Shown here: positions 1 through 6,198 of the stretch, one piece after another
How the letters are laid out: each line of letters opens with the position of its first letter
Numbering within the stretch: the first letter of the stretch is position 1
NCBI GenBank assembly: GCA_018609925.1
Contig: JAHEOG010000157.1
Span: 1-11,272 of the forward strand
Source: Gammaproteobacteria bacterium
GTDB lineage: Bacteria > Pseudomonadota > Gammaproteobacteria > Thiohalorhabdales > Thiohalorhabdaceae
Length of the DNA stretch: 11,272 bases
Direction of reading: 5' to 3'
Notes under the pieces: model-generated
What the model was told of the DNA's origin: nothing
Seen by the model: the letters and a program-made list of their open reading frames with translations, nothing else
Database searches by the model: none
Translations under genes and position numbers: made by a program

Positions 1-88
1 CTGGGAACCCCTCCGGGAACCGGGCAGCAGCCCGAGGAATGCCGGGTTTGCCGCGCTTTTTCGCGGGCTTCGCGCAACCCTTTGCGCG
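1..88. repeat. Direct repeat, copy 1 (88 bp, perfect)
   Basis: These 88 bases recur without a mismatch at 133-220, a period of 132 bp. The unit holds several small dyads: CGGGC-AGCA-GCCCG (24-37), CCGCG around a CTTTTT loop, and CGCGCAA-CCCT-TTGCGCG at its right end (71-88). After the identical part the two copies drift quickly, TTCCTCAAAAAAG here and CTTCCTAAATAG in copy 2. The copy may start to the left of the window edge. I see no coding potential of its own. It could be a tandemly duplicated leader or terminator segment, or a dispersed hairpin repeat. Confidence 0.9.
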
Positions 89-132
89 TTCCTCAAAAAA
101 GAAGCGAAAAAGCGGGGCTACCTAGGTGGTCC

Positions 133-220
133 CTGGGAACCCCTCCGGGAACCGGGCAGCAGCCCGAGGAATGCCGGGTTTGCCGCGCTTTTTCGCGGGC
201 TTCGCGCAACCCTTTGCGCG
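133..220. repeat. Direct repeat, copy 2, in the pyrC leader
   Basis: This is the second perfect copy of the 88-bp unit. It ends 21 bp before the pyrC start codon, so its last hairpin (CGCGCAA/TTGCGCG, 203-220) would lie in the 5' leader of a pyrC transcript starting upstream. The linker between the copies (89-132) contains A-rich runs and the 8-bp palindrome ACCTAGGT (120-127). No run of T follows the hairpin, so a classical intrinsic terminator or attenuator is not evident. Together with copy 1 it fills the 241-bp stretch in front of pyrC, where I see no gene. Confidence 0.9.
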
Positions 221-241
221 CTTCCTAAATAGGGACCCCCT

Positions 242-1537
242 ATGAAGACTTTTATCCGCGGTGGACGGCTCATCGACCCGGCGGCAGACCGGGACGAGGT
301 GGCCGACCTCTTCCTCGGCGACGGTCGGGTCCAGGGCGTGGGTGAGCCCCCCGAGGGCTTCCAGGCGGACCGGGAGATCGACGCCGGGGGAGCCTTTGTC
401 TGTCCCGGGCTGGTGGACATGCACGTCCACTTGCGGGAGCCCGGCCAGGAGTGGAAGGAGGACATCACCAGCGGCTCGCGAGCGGCAGCCGCCGGCGGCA
501 TCACCCGTGTGGCGGCCATGGCCAACACGGCTCCAGTCAACGACCACCCCAGCGTCACCGAGCAGATCCGCGCCACCGCCGCACGGGTGGGACGGACCCG
601 CGTCCACCCAGTGGGCGCCGTCACCCGGGGGCTGGCCGGGGAGACCCTGACGGAGATGCACGAACTGGCCGCCTCCGGCTGCGTCGCCTTCTCCGACGAC
701 GGCCGACCCCTGGCCGATGCGGGAATCATGCGCCAGGCCCTGGAGTATGCCGCCACCTTCGGCTATCTGCTGATCCTCCACGAGGAGGAGCGCTCCCTGT
801 CGGCCGGCGGCGCCATGAACGAGGGGCCCCACGCCACCCGCATGGGCCTCGGTGCCATCCCCAACGCCGCCGAGGACGTCATGATCGCCCGCGACGTCCT
901 TCTCGCGGAGCTCACCGGAGGACGTGTCCACATCGCCCACGTCGCCACCCGCGGCGGGGTGGAGCTGATCCGCGGCGCCCAGGCGCGGGGCCTGCCGGTC
1001 ACCGGGGAGGCCGCGCCCCACCACCTGTTCCTAACCGACGCCGCTGTCGACGATTTCGACAGTTACGCCAAGATGGCCCCGCCCCTGCGCAGCCGCGCCG
1101 ACCGTGAGGCCGTGCGCACCGGGCTGGCGGACGGGACCCTGTCCGCCATCGCCACCGACCACGCGCCCCACGAGGCGGACAGCAAGAACGAGACCTTCGC
1201 CTGCTGCGCCAACGGCGTGACTGGCCTGGAGACCCTGCTGGGACTGACGCTGCAGCTGGTGGACGAAGGGGTCCTGGGGCTGGCCGACGCCATCTACCGG
1301 GTCACCCGCGGACCCGCCGAGATCCTTGGCCTGGAGGCCGGGCGACTCGACGTGGGCGACCCAGCGGATGTCTGCATCTTTGATCCCGAGGCCCAGTGGA
1401 CAGTGGACCCGGAGACCATGCACAGCCGCTCCGGCAATACCCCCTTCTTGGGCTGGACCCTGCGGGGCCGTGTGTGCCAGACCCTGGTGGAGGGGCATGT
1501 GGTCTACCCCTTCAGCGAGGACAGCGCGGATGGCTAA
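242..1537 (+). CDS. pyrC: Dihydroorotase, class I
   Basis: Encodes a cytoplasmic zinc enzyme of 431 residues that interconverts N-carbamoyl-L-aspartate and dihydroorotate, the third step of de novo pyrimidine synthesis. The protein shows the amidohydrolase order: N-terminal beta segment, HVHLR (H61, H63, R65) after PGLVDM, FSDDG with the bridging Asp near 152-153, H180 in LILHEE, H233 in HIAHVA, and D306 in ATDHAPH. These match the metal ligands known for class I bacterial dihydroorotases. All are present, so this is probably an active enzyme and not the zinc-less PyrC' partner of aspartate transcarbamoylase found in pseudomonads. Length is normal for the class. The ATG follows AGGGA (231-235) by 6 bases. 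The last codons overlap the next gene by 8 bp, suggesting translational coupling. Confidence 0.95.
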   Translation: MKTFIRGGRLIDPAADRDEVADLFLGDGRVQGVGEPPEGFQADREIDAGGAFVCPGLVDMHVHLREPGQEWKEDITSGSRAAAAGGITRVAAMANTAPVNDHPSVTEQIRATAARVGRTRVHPVGAVTRGLAGETLTEMHELAASGCVAFSDDGRPLADAGIMRQALEYAATFGYLLILHEEERSLSAGGAMNEGPHATRMGLGAIPNAAEDVMIARDVLLAELTGGRVHIAHVATRGGVELIRGAQARGLPVTGEAAPHHLFLTDAAVDDFDSYAKMAPPLRSRADREAVRTGLADGTLSAIATDHAPHEADSKNETFACCANGVTGLETLLGLTLQLVDEGVLGLADAIYRVTRGPAEILGLEAGRLDVGDPADVCIFDPEAQWTVDPETMHSRSGNTPFLGWTLRGRVCQTLVEGHVVYPFSEDSADG

Positions 1538-2417
1538 TCCCTACCCTGCCCCACACGGCACCATCCACGTGGAGGACACGGAGGTGCTGGCCCACGAGGA
1601 GTGGCCGGGCGATCAGCTCGTACTCCGCCTTTACGCCCCGGAGACCGCCGCGGCGGCCCGACCTGGGCAGTTCGCCCATCTCGCCTGCGATCCCCTGCTT
1701 CCCATGCGCCGGCCCCTGTCCATCCAGCGGGTGGGCCCCGAGGCGGGCTGGGCGGAGTTCCTCTACAAGCGCCTGGGCTTCGGGACCCGGCTGCTGGCCC
1801 GCCGGCAGGTGGGAGAGACCATCAGCGTGATGGGACCCATCGGCCACCCCTTCGAGGTGGATCCGGAGGTCCGCTATCCGGTCTTGGTGGGCGGCGGCGT
1901 CGGAATCCCCCCCGTGGTCTTCCTGGCGGAGGTCCTCAAGGACCGCCCCGGGGTCGAGCCGGTGGCCTTCCTCGGCTCCGAGGTGCCCTTCCCCTTCGCC
2001 ACCCAGCCGGCCGGATTCCCGGTCTCCGGGGTCCCGGAGACAGCCACCCACGCCGATGCCCGTCTGGAGGACTGGGGCGTCCCCAGCCGGCTGGCCTCGG
2101 GGGCGGGGCTGGCCGGGGCCTATCGTGGCCATGTGCCCGACCTCGCCGCGGCCTACCTGGAGCCCCTGGCGCCGACCGAGCGCCGCAGGGCGGCCCTCTA
2201 CGCAGTCGGCCCTGAGCCTATGCTGGAAGCCGTCGCTCGCCTCGGCCAGAGGCTCGGGGTCCCGGTCTGGCTGTCCCTGGAGGAGTACATGGCGTGCGCG
2301 GTGGGCGGATGCATGGGCTGCACGGTGCGGGTGGAGGAGCCCACCGGCCCGGCCATGCGCCGCGTCTGCGTGGATGGGCCGGTCTTTCCTGGGGAGCAGG
2401 TCTACCCTGGCACCTGA
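1530..2417 (+). CDS. pyrK: Dihydroorotate dehydrogenase electron-transfer subunit (PyrK-like)
   Basis: A 295-residue member of the ferredoxin-reductase-like family. In class 1B dihydroorotate dehydrogenase, PyrK passes electrons from the FMN of PyrDB through [2Fe-2S] and FAD to NAD+. Visible parts are an N-terminal beta-barrel with the FAD motif RRPLSIQR (60-67), a nucleotide-binding GGGVGIPP (121-128), and a C-terminal cluster motif with C256, C261, C264 and C280 ending in VCVDGPVF, the PyrK signature. The start is the ATG overlapping the pyrC stop (ATGGCTAA). An earlier in-frame start at 1326 would run inside pyrC and is not credible. No pyrD follows. Most gammaproteobacteria use a quinone-linked class 2 PyrD that needs no PyrK, so the real partner is unknown. 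It might serve another flavoprotein. Confidence 0.87.
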   Translation: MANPYPAPHGTIHVEDTEVLAHEEWPGDQLVLRLYAPETAAAARPGQFAHLACDPLLPMRRPLSIQRVGPEAGWAEFLYKRLGFGTRLLARRQVGETISVMGPIGHPFEVDPEVRYPVLVGGGVGIPPVVFLAEVLKDRPGVEPVAFLGSEVPFPFATQPAGFPVSGVPETATHADARLEDWGVPSRLASGAGLAGAYRGHVPDLAAAYLEPLAPTERRRAALYAVGPEPMLEAVARLGQRLGVPVWLSLEEYMACAVGGCMGCTVRVEEPTGPAMRRVCVDGPVFPGEQVYPGT

Positions 2418-2436
2418 GCTGGGCACGGGCCCCAGC
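2418..2436 (+). terminator. Hairpin directly after pyrK
   Basis: GCTGGG and CCCAGC form a 6-bp GC-rich stem around a 7-base loop, starting at the base after the pyrK stop codon. There is no T run behind it, so it may act in mRNA stability or Rho-linked ending and not as a classical intrinsic terminator. Confidence 0.4.
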
Positions 2437-2522
2437 CACATCTTCAGCCGAGCGAGAGGATCTTCCGGGAGCTCTCCGTCAACCCCCGCCGAAGGCGAAG
2501 CCATCTCCCAGGGCAAGCCCTC

Positions 2523-2551
2523 TCCGGGAGTGCGGTTCCGGCCCTCCCGGA
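2523..2551. repeat. Inverted repeat in pyrK-pilT spacer
   Basis: TCCGGGAG (2523-2530) and CTCCCGGA (2544-2551) are perfect 8-bp arms around a 13-base loop. It lies midway between the convergent pyrK and pilT genes and reads the same as a hairpin on either strand. It may be a bidirectional transcription end or part of an intergenic repeat. Confidence 0.55.
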
Positions 2552-2581
2552 CCCTCGCAACGCCATGCCCCTCCATCCCTA

Positions 2582-2607
2582 GTCATTCCGAGCGCGGCGA
2601 GGGAATC
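2582..2607. repeat. GTCATTCCGAGCG-type dispersed repeat fragment
   Basis: The stretch GTCATTCCGAGCG followed by CGGCGAGGGAATC closely resembles a REP-like intergenic sequence (GTCATTCCGAGCGnnGCGAGGAATC) that I know from many unrelated bacterial genomes. ATTCC and GGAAT form the ends of a small dyad. Only one arm is obvious here. The assignment rests on remembered sequence similarity and was not searched. Confidence 0.55.
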
Positions 2608-2634
2608 GCCCAGAAGGACCGGCCAGCGGGTACC

Positions 2635-2653
2635 CGCAAGGCCGGGGCTTGCG
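2635..2653 (-). terminator. Hairpin downstream of pilT
   Basis: CGCAAG (2635-2640) and CTTGCG (2648-2653) form a 6-bp stem around a 7-base loop, about 20 bp beyond the pilT stop codon on the minus strand. No U-rich tail is present, so it is only a candidate transcription end for pilT. Confidence 0.35.
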
Positions 2654-2672
2654 AGGACCCACTCGGAGCCGC

Positions 2673-3722
2673 CTACGCCGCCTTGATGGACTGCGGGTTG
2701 TTGGCCTTGGTCATGGCTTCGTCGGGGGAGACTTTGCGCTGGCTGATGAGCTGCTGGAGGTTTTGGTCCAGCGTCTGCATGCCGTCCTGCTGGCCCGTCT
2801 GGATGGCGGAGACCATCTGCGCGGTCTTGTTTTCCCGGATCAGGTTGCGAATGGCCGGGGTACCCAGCATGATCTCGTGGGCGGCGAGGCGCCCGCCGCC
2901 GTTCTTCTTGAGCAGGGCCTGGGAGATCACCGCCTGCAGCGACTCGGAGAGCATGGACCGGACCATGTCCTTCTCCGCCGCCGGGAAGACGTCGATGATG
3001 CGGTCGATGGTTTTGGGCGCCGAGCTGGTGTGCAGGGTACCGAGCACCAGATGGCCAGTCTCGGCGGCGGTGAGCGCGAGCTGAATGGTCTCCAGGTCGC
3101 GCAGCTCGCCCACCAGAATGAAGTCGGGGTCCTCGCGCAGGGCGCCGCGCAGGGCGTTGGCGAAGCTGTGGGTGTGGTGGTGCACCTCGCGCTGGCTGAC
3201 CAGGCAGCTCTTGGTGGGGTGGACGAACTCGATGGGGTCCTCGATGGTGAGGATGTGGCCCTGGCGGTTCTCGTTGATGTGGTTGAGCATGGCCGCCAAG
3301 GTGGTGGACTTCCCGGAGCCGGTGGGCCCGGTCACCAGTACCAGCCCCCGGGGCTTCTCCACGATCTGGCGGAACACCGCCGGCGCGCCCAGGTCTTCCA
3401 GGGTCAGGATCTCCGATGGGATGGTCCGGAAGGCCGCCGCCAGCCCGCGGTCCTGGTGATAGGCGTTGACGCGGAAGCGGGCGACGTTGGGGACCTCCAT
3501 GGAGAAGTCGGCCTCCAGCTCCTGCTCGAGCTGCTTGCGCTGATCGTCGGTCATGACGTCGTAGATCAGCTCGTGGGCCTGCTTCTCGTCCAGCGCCGGC
3601 GCCTTGATCTTCTTGATGTCGCCATCCACCCGGATCATGGGCGGCTCGCCGGCGGAGATGTGCAGATCGGAGGCGCCCTGCTTGACCGTGAAGGTGAGCA
3701 GCTCGGAGACGTCCATGGCCAT
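2673..3722 (-). CDS. pilT: Type IV pilus retraction ATPase PilT
   Basis: A 349-residue hexameric cytoplasmic ATPase that drives disassembly of the type IV pilus and so powers twitching motility. It has the N-terminal PAS-like region with QGASDLHISAG, Walker A GPTGSGKST (132-140), an Asp box around ILTIEDPIE (158-165), Walker B DPDFILVGELRD (198-209, catalytic E205), a His box ETGHLVLGTLH (221-231), and AIRNLIREN (290-298), the motif reported as needed for retraction. Length fits the family. An upstream in-frame ATG at 3761 exists, but the ATG at 3722 has AAGGGG 8 bases before it and gives the usual PilT N-terminus. A further ATG two codons later (3716) is also possible. The gene diverges from yggS and converges on pyrK. 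No pilU follows, unlike in Pseudomonas. Confidence 0.96.
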   Translation of the reverse strand: MAMDVSELLTFTVKQGASDLHISAGEPPMIRVDGDIKKIKAPALDEKQAHELIYDVMTDDQRKQLEQELEADFSMEVPNVARFRVNAYHQDRGLAAAFRTIPSEILTLEDLGAPAVFRQIVEKPRGLVLVTGPTGSGKSTTLAAMLNHINENRQGHILTIEDPIEFVHPTKSCLVSQREVHHHTHSFANALRGALREDPDFILVGELRDLETIQLALTAAETGHLVLGTLHTSSAPKTIDRIIDVFPAAEKDMVRSMLSESLQAVISQALLKKNGGGRLAAHEIMLGTPAIRNLIRENKTAQMVSAIQTGQQDGMQTLDQNLQQLISQRKVSPDEAMTKANNPQSIKAA

Positions 3723-3812
3723 CGCGTTAACCCCTTCGTTCCTGGAACACCGTAGGTCCAATCCTACCCATCACGGCCCTGGCACGCATTCCCGCCCCCG
3801 AGCGTTCCTCAT

Positions 3813-3820
3813 GCTACCCT
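3813..3820 (+). promoter_or_regulatory. Possible extended -10 for yggS
   Basis: TG-C-TACCCT (3813-3820) resembles an extended -10 element and would place a transcript start about 27 bp before the yggS TTG. No convincing -35 is seen. The 132-bp gap to pilT must hold promoters for both divergent genes, but I could not place the pilT promoter with any confidence. Confidence 0.25.
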
Positions 3821-3854
3821 TCCCCCGGGCCTTTGTCCCTTGGAGGCTTCCTTC

Positions 3855-4574
3855 TTGAGCCGACCGGGCGCCGGGGATGGCCTGGCCGAGCGCCTAGAGG
3901 GAGTGCGCGACCGCATCGAGAGGTCCGCCTCGCGGGCGGGCCGGGACCCGGAGGAGATCGCCCTGGTGGCGGTGGCCAAGACCTTCCCCGCCGCGGCGAT
4001 CCGGACCCTGGCCGCGGCGGGCCAGCACCGCTTCGCCGAGTCCTACGTCCAGGAGGCCGCCGCCAAGCAAGCGGAGCTGGAGGATCTGGATCTGGAGTGG
4101 CATTTCGTGGGTCCGCTGCAGAGCAACAAGGCGGTATCCGTGGCCGAGCACTTCGCCCTGATCCATTCGGTGGACCGCCTCAGGGTGGCCCGGGCCCTGG
4201 ACCGGTACCGGACAAAAAGGGCGCCCCTGGACGTCTGCCTCCAGGTCAACATCAGCGGGGAGGTGTCCAAGTCCGGCTGCGCCCCCGAAGAGGCCCCGGA
4301 GCTGGCGTCCCGGATCGCCGGCGAGTGCCCGGGCCTCCGTTTACGCGGGCTCATGGCCATCCCGGCCCCGAGTCCGAACCCCGAGGCCGCGAGGCCCGCC
4401 TTTCGGCGTCTGGCCGATCTGCAGAGGCGGCTCCGGGAGAGGGCTCCCCAGTCCCCCTGGGACATGCTGTCCATGGGCATGAGCGCGGACTTCGAGACAG
4501 CCATCGAGGAAGGAGCGACCCACGTGCGGGTAGGGTCGGCCCTGTTCGGCACCAGGAGCCCGAAAACCCGGTAG
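3855..4574 (+). CDS. yggS: PLP homeostasis protein YggS/PROSC
   Basis: A 239-residue protein of the alanine-racemase-fold YggS family, which binds pyridoxal 5'-phosphate and buffers its level without a proven catalytic activity. Landmarks are VAVAKTFP with the PLP lysine K42, FAESYVQE (60-67), EWHFVGPLQSNK (81-92), VNISGEVSKSGC (131-142), and the C-terminal LSMGMSADFETAI and THVRVGSALFG phosphate-binding segment. The TTG start at 3855 is chosen because GGAGG lies 8 bases upstream. A second TTG at 3840 lies before that ribosome site and is less likely. The gene begins the run yggS-proC-yggT-yggU, a conserved gammaproteobacterial order next to pilT, and stops 10 bp before proC. Confidence 0.94.
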   Translation: MSRPGAGDGLAERLEGVRDRIERSASRAGRDPEEIALVAVAKTFPAAAIRTLAAAGQHRFAESYVQEAAAKQAELEDLDLEWHFVGPLQSNKAVSVAEHFALIHSVDRLRVARALDRYRTKRAPLDVCLQVNISGEVSKSGCAPEEAPELASRIAGECPGLRLRGLMAIPAPSPNPEAARPAFRRLADLQRRLRERAPQSPWDMLSMGMSADFETAIEEGATHVRVGSALFGTRSPKTR

Positions 4575-4584
4575 GGAGGAGTTC

Positions 4585-5403
4585 ATGGCGGAGCAAGAGA
4601 GGCGGCTGGCCTTCATCGGCGGCGGCAACATGGCCGCCAGCCTTATCGGCGGGCTGTTGAATGCCGGCTGGGAGCCGGGCCAGATCACGGTGGCCGAGCC
4701 GGACGAGGCCCGGCGCCGGGATTTCGCCGAGCGCTTCAGCGTGGCGGCCACCGAGGCCAACGCGACGGCCACTTCGGGTGCGGACACGGTGGTCCTGGCG
4801 GTGAAGCCCCAGCTCATGCAGCCGGTCTGCGCCGAGGTGGGCCCTGCCCTACCCGAGGCTCCGCCGCTGGTGATCTCGGTGGCCGCCGGCGTGCGCCTGG
4901 ACAGCCTGCGCCAGTGGCTCGGCCGGCCGGTGCCGCTGGTGCGGGCCATGCCCAACACCCCCGCCCTGGTGGGCGCCGGGGTGTCCGCCCTGTTCGCCAA
5001 GGAGGACGTGGACGGACCCGGGCGGGCCGAGGCCGAGCGCATCCTGCGCGCCGCCGGAGAGGTGGTCTGGGTGGCCAAGGAGACCCAAATGGACGTGGTC
5101 ACTGCCGTCTCCGGCAGCGGGCCCGCCTACTTCTTCCTGATCCTGGAGGCCCTGGAGGAGGCCGCAGTGGCCGAGGGCCTCGAGCGCGAGACCGCTCGCA
5201 CCCTGGCGCGGGAGACCGCTAGCGGGGCGGCGGCGCTCGCCCGCGACGCCGGCGAGGCCCCGGCCGTCTTGCGCACCCGGGTCACCAGCCCCGGCGGCAC
5301 CACCGCCCGTGGCCTGGCCGCTTTGGAGGGCGGCGGCCTGCGCCCCACCCTGGCCGAGGCCGTCGCGGAGGCGGCCAACCGGTCGCGGGAGCTGGGCGGG
5401 TGA
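4585..5403 (+). CDS. proC: Pyrroline-5-carboxylate reductase
   Basis: A 272-residue cytoplasmic enzyme that reduces delta-1-pyrroline-5-carboxylate to L-proline with NAD(P)H, the last step of proline synthesis. The N-terminal Rossmann fold shows FIGGGNMA (10-17), AVKPQ (72-76), ISVAAGV and RAMPNTPA (120-127). The C-terminal helical dimer domain shows AVSGSGPAYFF (174-184), and the substrate-binding SPGGTT (235-240). Length is the family standard. The ATG is preceded by AGGGAGGAG, a strong ribosome site, and sits 10 bp after yggS, so the two are probably cotranscribed. The link with yggS is common and fits PLP and amino-acid metabolism, although ProC itself needs no PLP. Confidence 0.96.
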   Translation: MAEQERRLAFIGGGNMAASLIGGLLNAGWEPGQITVAEPDEARRRDFAERFSVAATEANATATSGADTVVLAVKPQLMQPVCAEVGPALPEAPPLVISVAAGVRLDSLRQWLGRPVPLVRAMPNTPALVGAGVSALFAKEDVDGPGRAEAERILRAAGEVVWVAKETQMDVVTAVSGSGPAYFFLILEALEEAAVAEGLERETARTLARETASGAAALARDAGEAPAVLRTRVTSPGGTTARGLAALEGGGLRPTLAEAVAEAANRSRELGG

Positions 5404-5424
5404 AGCCGGTTCAAGGCTGAAACC

Positions 5425-5517
5425 CCACGGAGTACACGGAGATCCTGGCCGGGCGCTGGCTTGAAGCCTGGATTTGAGGGAGTCTGTTATCCTTCGCGCA
5501 TTCCGTGGACTCCGTGG
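5425..5517. repeat. CCACGGAG-type inverted repeat element
   Basis: CCACGGAGTACACGGA (5425-5440) and TCCGTGGACTCCGTGG (5502-5517) are 16-base inverted arms with one mismatch, enclosing 61 bases. Each arm is itself a near-tandem of CCACGGAG and ACACGGAG. Sequences of the CCACGGAGnACACGGAG kind recur between genes in many proteobacteria, and I recognise the element from that knowledge, not a search. It fills most of the 143-bp gap between proC and yggT, and its right arm ends 29 bp before yggT. It could be a miniature repeat moved by a transposase encoded elsewhere. Confidence 0.7.
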
Positions 5518-5546
5518 TTCGAACCCCCGCCAAGGAGCACCCCCGC

Positions 5547-5846
5547 ATGGGAATCGCCGCCAATTTCGTCGAGGCCCTGGCCTTCCTGGTCAACGCCGTG
5601 CTGACCCTGCTGTTCTGGCTCATCCTGATCCGGGTGCTCATGTCCTGGGTCAGTCCGGACCCATACAACCCACTGGTGCGGGCGTTGTACCAGATCACCG
5701 ATCCCATCCTCGCCCCCGCCCAGCGCCTGATCCCGCCCGTCGGCGGCCTCGACCTCTCGCCCATCGTCGTCCTGCTGGGCATCCAGTTCATCAAGATCTT
5801 CCTGGTCCAGAGCCTGCACGAGCTGGCCCGGGGCGTGGCCTATTAG
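5547..5846 (+). CDS. yggT: YggT family membrane protein, single-domain form
   Basis: A 99-residue inner-membrane protein of the YGGT family. Its exact function is unsettled, with links to cell division, membrane organisation and osmotic or potassium stress suggested in other organisms. One hydrophobic stretch runs from about 8 to 35 and a second from 70 to 90, joined by the family signature SWVSPDPYNP...YQITDPILAP...IPPVGGLDLSP. The E. coli protein is about twice as long with two such repeats, and this one matches a single repeat. Single-repeat members exist in other bacteria, so it need not be broken. The ATG follows AAGGAG (5532-5537) by 9 bases. yggU starts 13 bp downstream. An upstream in-frame ATG at 5505 lies inside the inverted repeat and is disfavoured. 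Confidence 0.9.
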   Translation: MGIAANFVEALAFLVNAVLTLLFWLILIRVLMSWVSPDPYNPLVRALYQITDPILAPAQRLIPPVGGLDLSPIVVLLGIQFIKIFLVQSLHELARGVAY

Positions 5847-5859
5847 CGGCGAGGACTCC

Positions 5860-6159
5860 GTGCACGACTTCTACACCTGGGACGGCGACGATCTGCTTCT
5901 GAAGGTCCGCGTCCAGCCCCGGGCCCACCGGGACGAGATCGCCGGCCGCCACGGCGATTCCCTAAAGATCCGCATCACCGCCCCGCCCACCGAGGGCAAG
6001 GCCAACGCCCACCTGGCCGCTCTCCTGGCCAAGGAGCTAGGCATTCCCAAGCCCAACGCCGGAATAGAGAAAGGGGCAAAGGGTCGCCTCAAGACCCTCC
6101 GCCTGGCCGGGGCCAGCCGGGAGGCCCTGTCCGGCCTCCGCGAGCGTTGGGGGGTGTGA
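5860..6159 (+). CDS. yggU: DUF167 family protein YggU
   Basis: A 99-residue cytoplasmic protein of the small DUF167/YggU family, whose biochemical role is unknown. Typical features are an N-terminal LLLKVRVQPRA strand, the family core DSLKIRITAPPTEGKANAHL (about 35-54), where the PPTEGKAN segment is the best-conserved part, then a helix LLAKELGI and a basic stretch KGAKGRLKTLRL. Length matches the family. The GTG start at 5860 is preceded by GAGG with a short 5-base gap, and it sits 13 bp after yggT, so the two genes are almost certainly coupled. The yggT-yggU pair closes the conserved housekeeping cluster, and its end is 20 bp from the convergent cbbR. Confidence 0.92.
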   Translation: MHDFYTWDGDDLLLKVRVQPRAHRDEIAGRHGDSLKIRITAPPTEGKANAHLAALLAKELGIPKPNAGIEKGAKGRLKTLRLAGASREALSGLRERWGV

Positions 6160-6166
6160 GCTCTCC

Positions 6167-6198
6167 CTTGGCCCGATCCTTAGCCACTCCGGGCCAAG
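6167..6198. terminator. Bidirectional hairpin between yggU and cbbR
   Basis: CTTGGCCCG (6167-6175) and CGGGCCAAG (6190-6198) are perfect 9-bp arms around a 14-base loop. The loop contains the cbbR stop codon, so the right arm encodes the last residues of CbbR. The position between two convergent genes fits a shared transcription end, though no T run follows on either side. Confidence 0.6.

Noticed and set aside
1..241. CRISPR array in the repeated leader
   Set aside because: There are only two copies, the repeat is 88 bp long and the linker is 44 bp, which does not fit CRISPR repeat and spacer sizes. No cas gene is near.
122..1024. 300-codon open frame on the minus strand over the repeat and pyrC
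   Set aside because: It is antisense to pyrC and passes through the 88-bp repeat. It has no recognisable domain and is judged to be a shadow of pyrC.
1326..1529. Longer N-terminus for the pyrK-like gene
   Set aside because: The in-frame extension runs inside pyrC in another frame and has no PyrK similarity. The ATG overlapping the pyrC stop gives the proper N-terminus.
1512..2576. 354-codon minus-strand open frame opposite pyrK
   Set aside because: It is antisense to a gene with clear FAD and [2Fe-2S] motifs, and its own translation has no family features.
2649..3755. 368-codon plus-strand open frame opposite pilT
   Set aside because: PilT on the minus strand has every expected ATPase motif, and the plus-strand translation is low-complexity Val, Leu and Gly with no domain.
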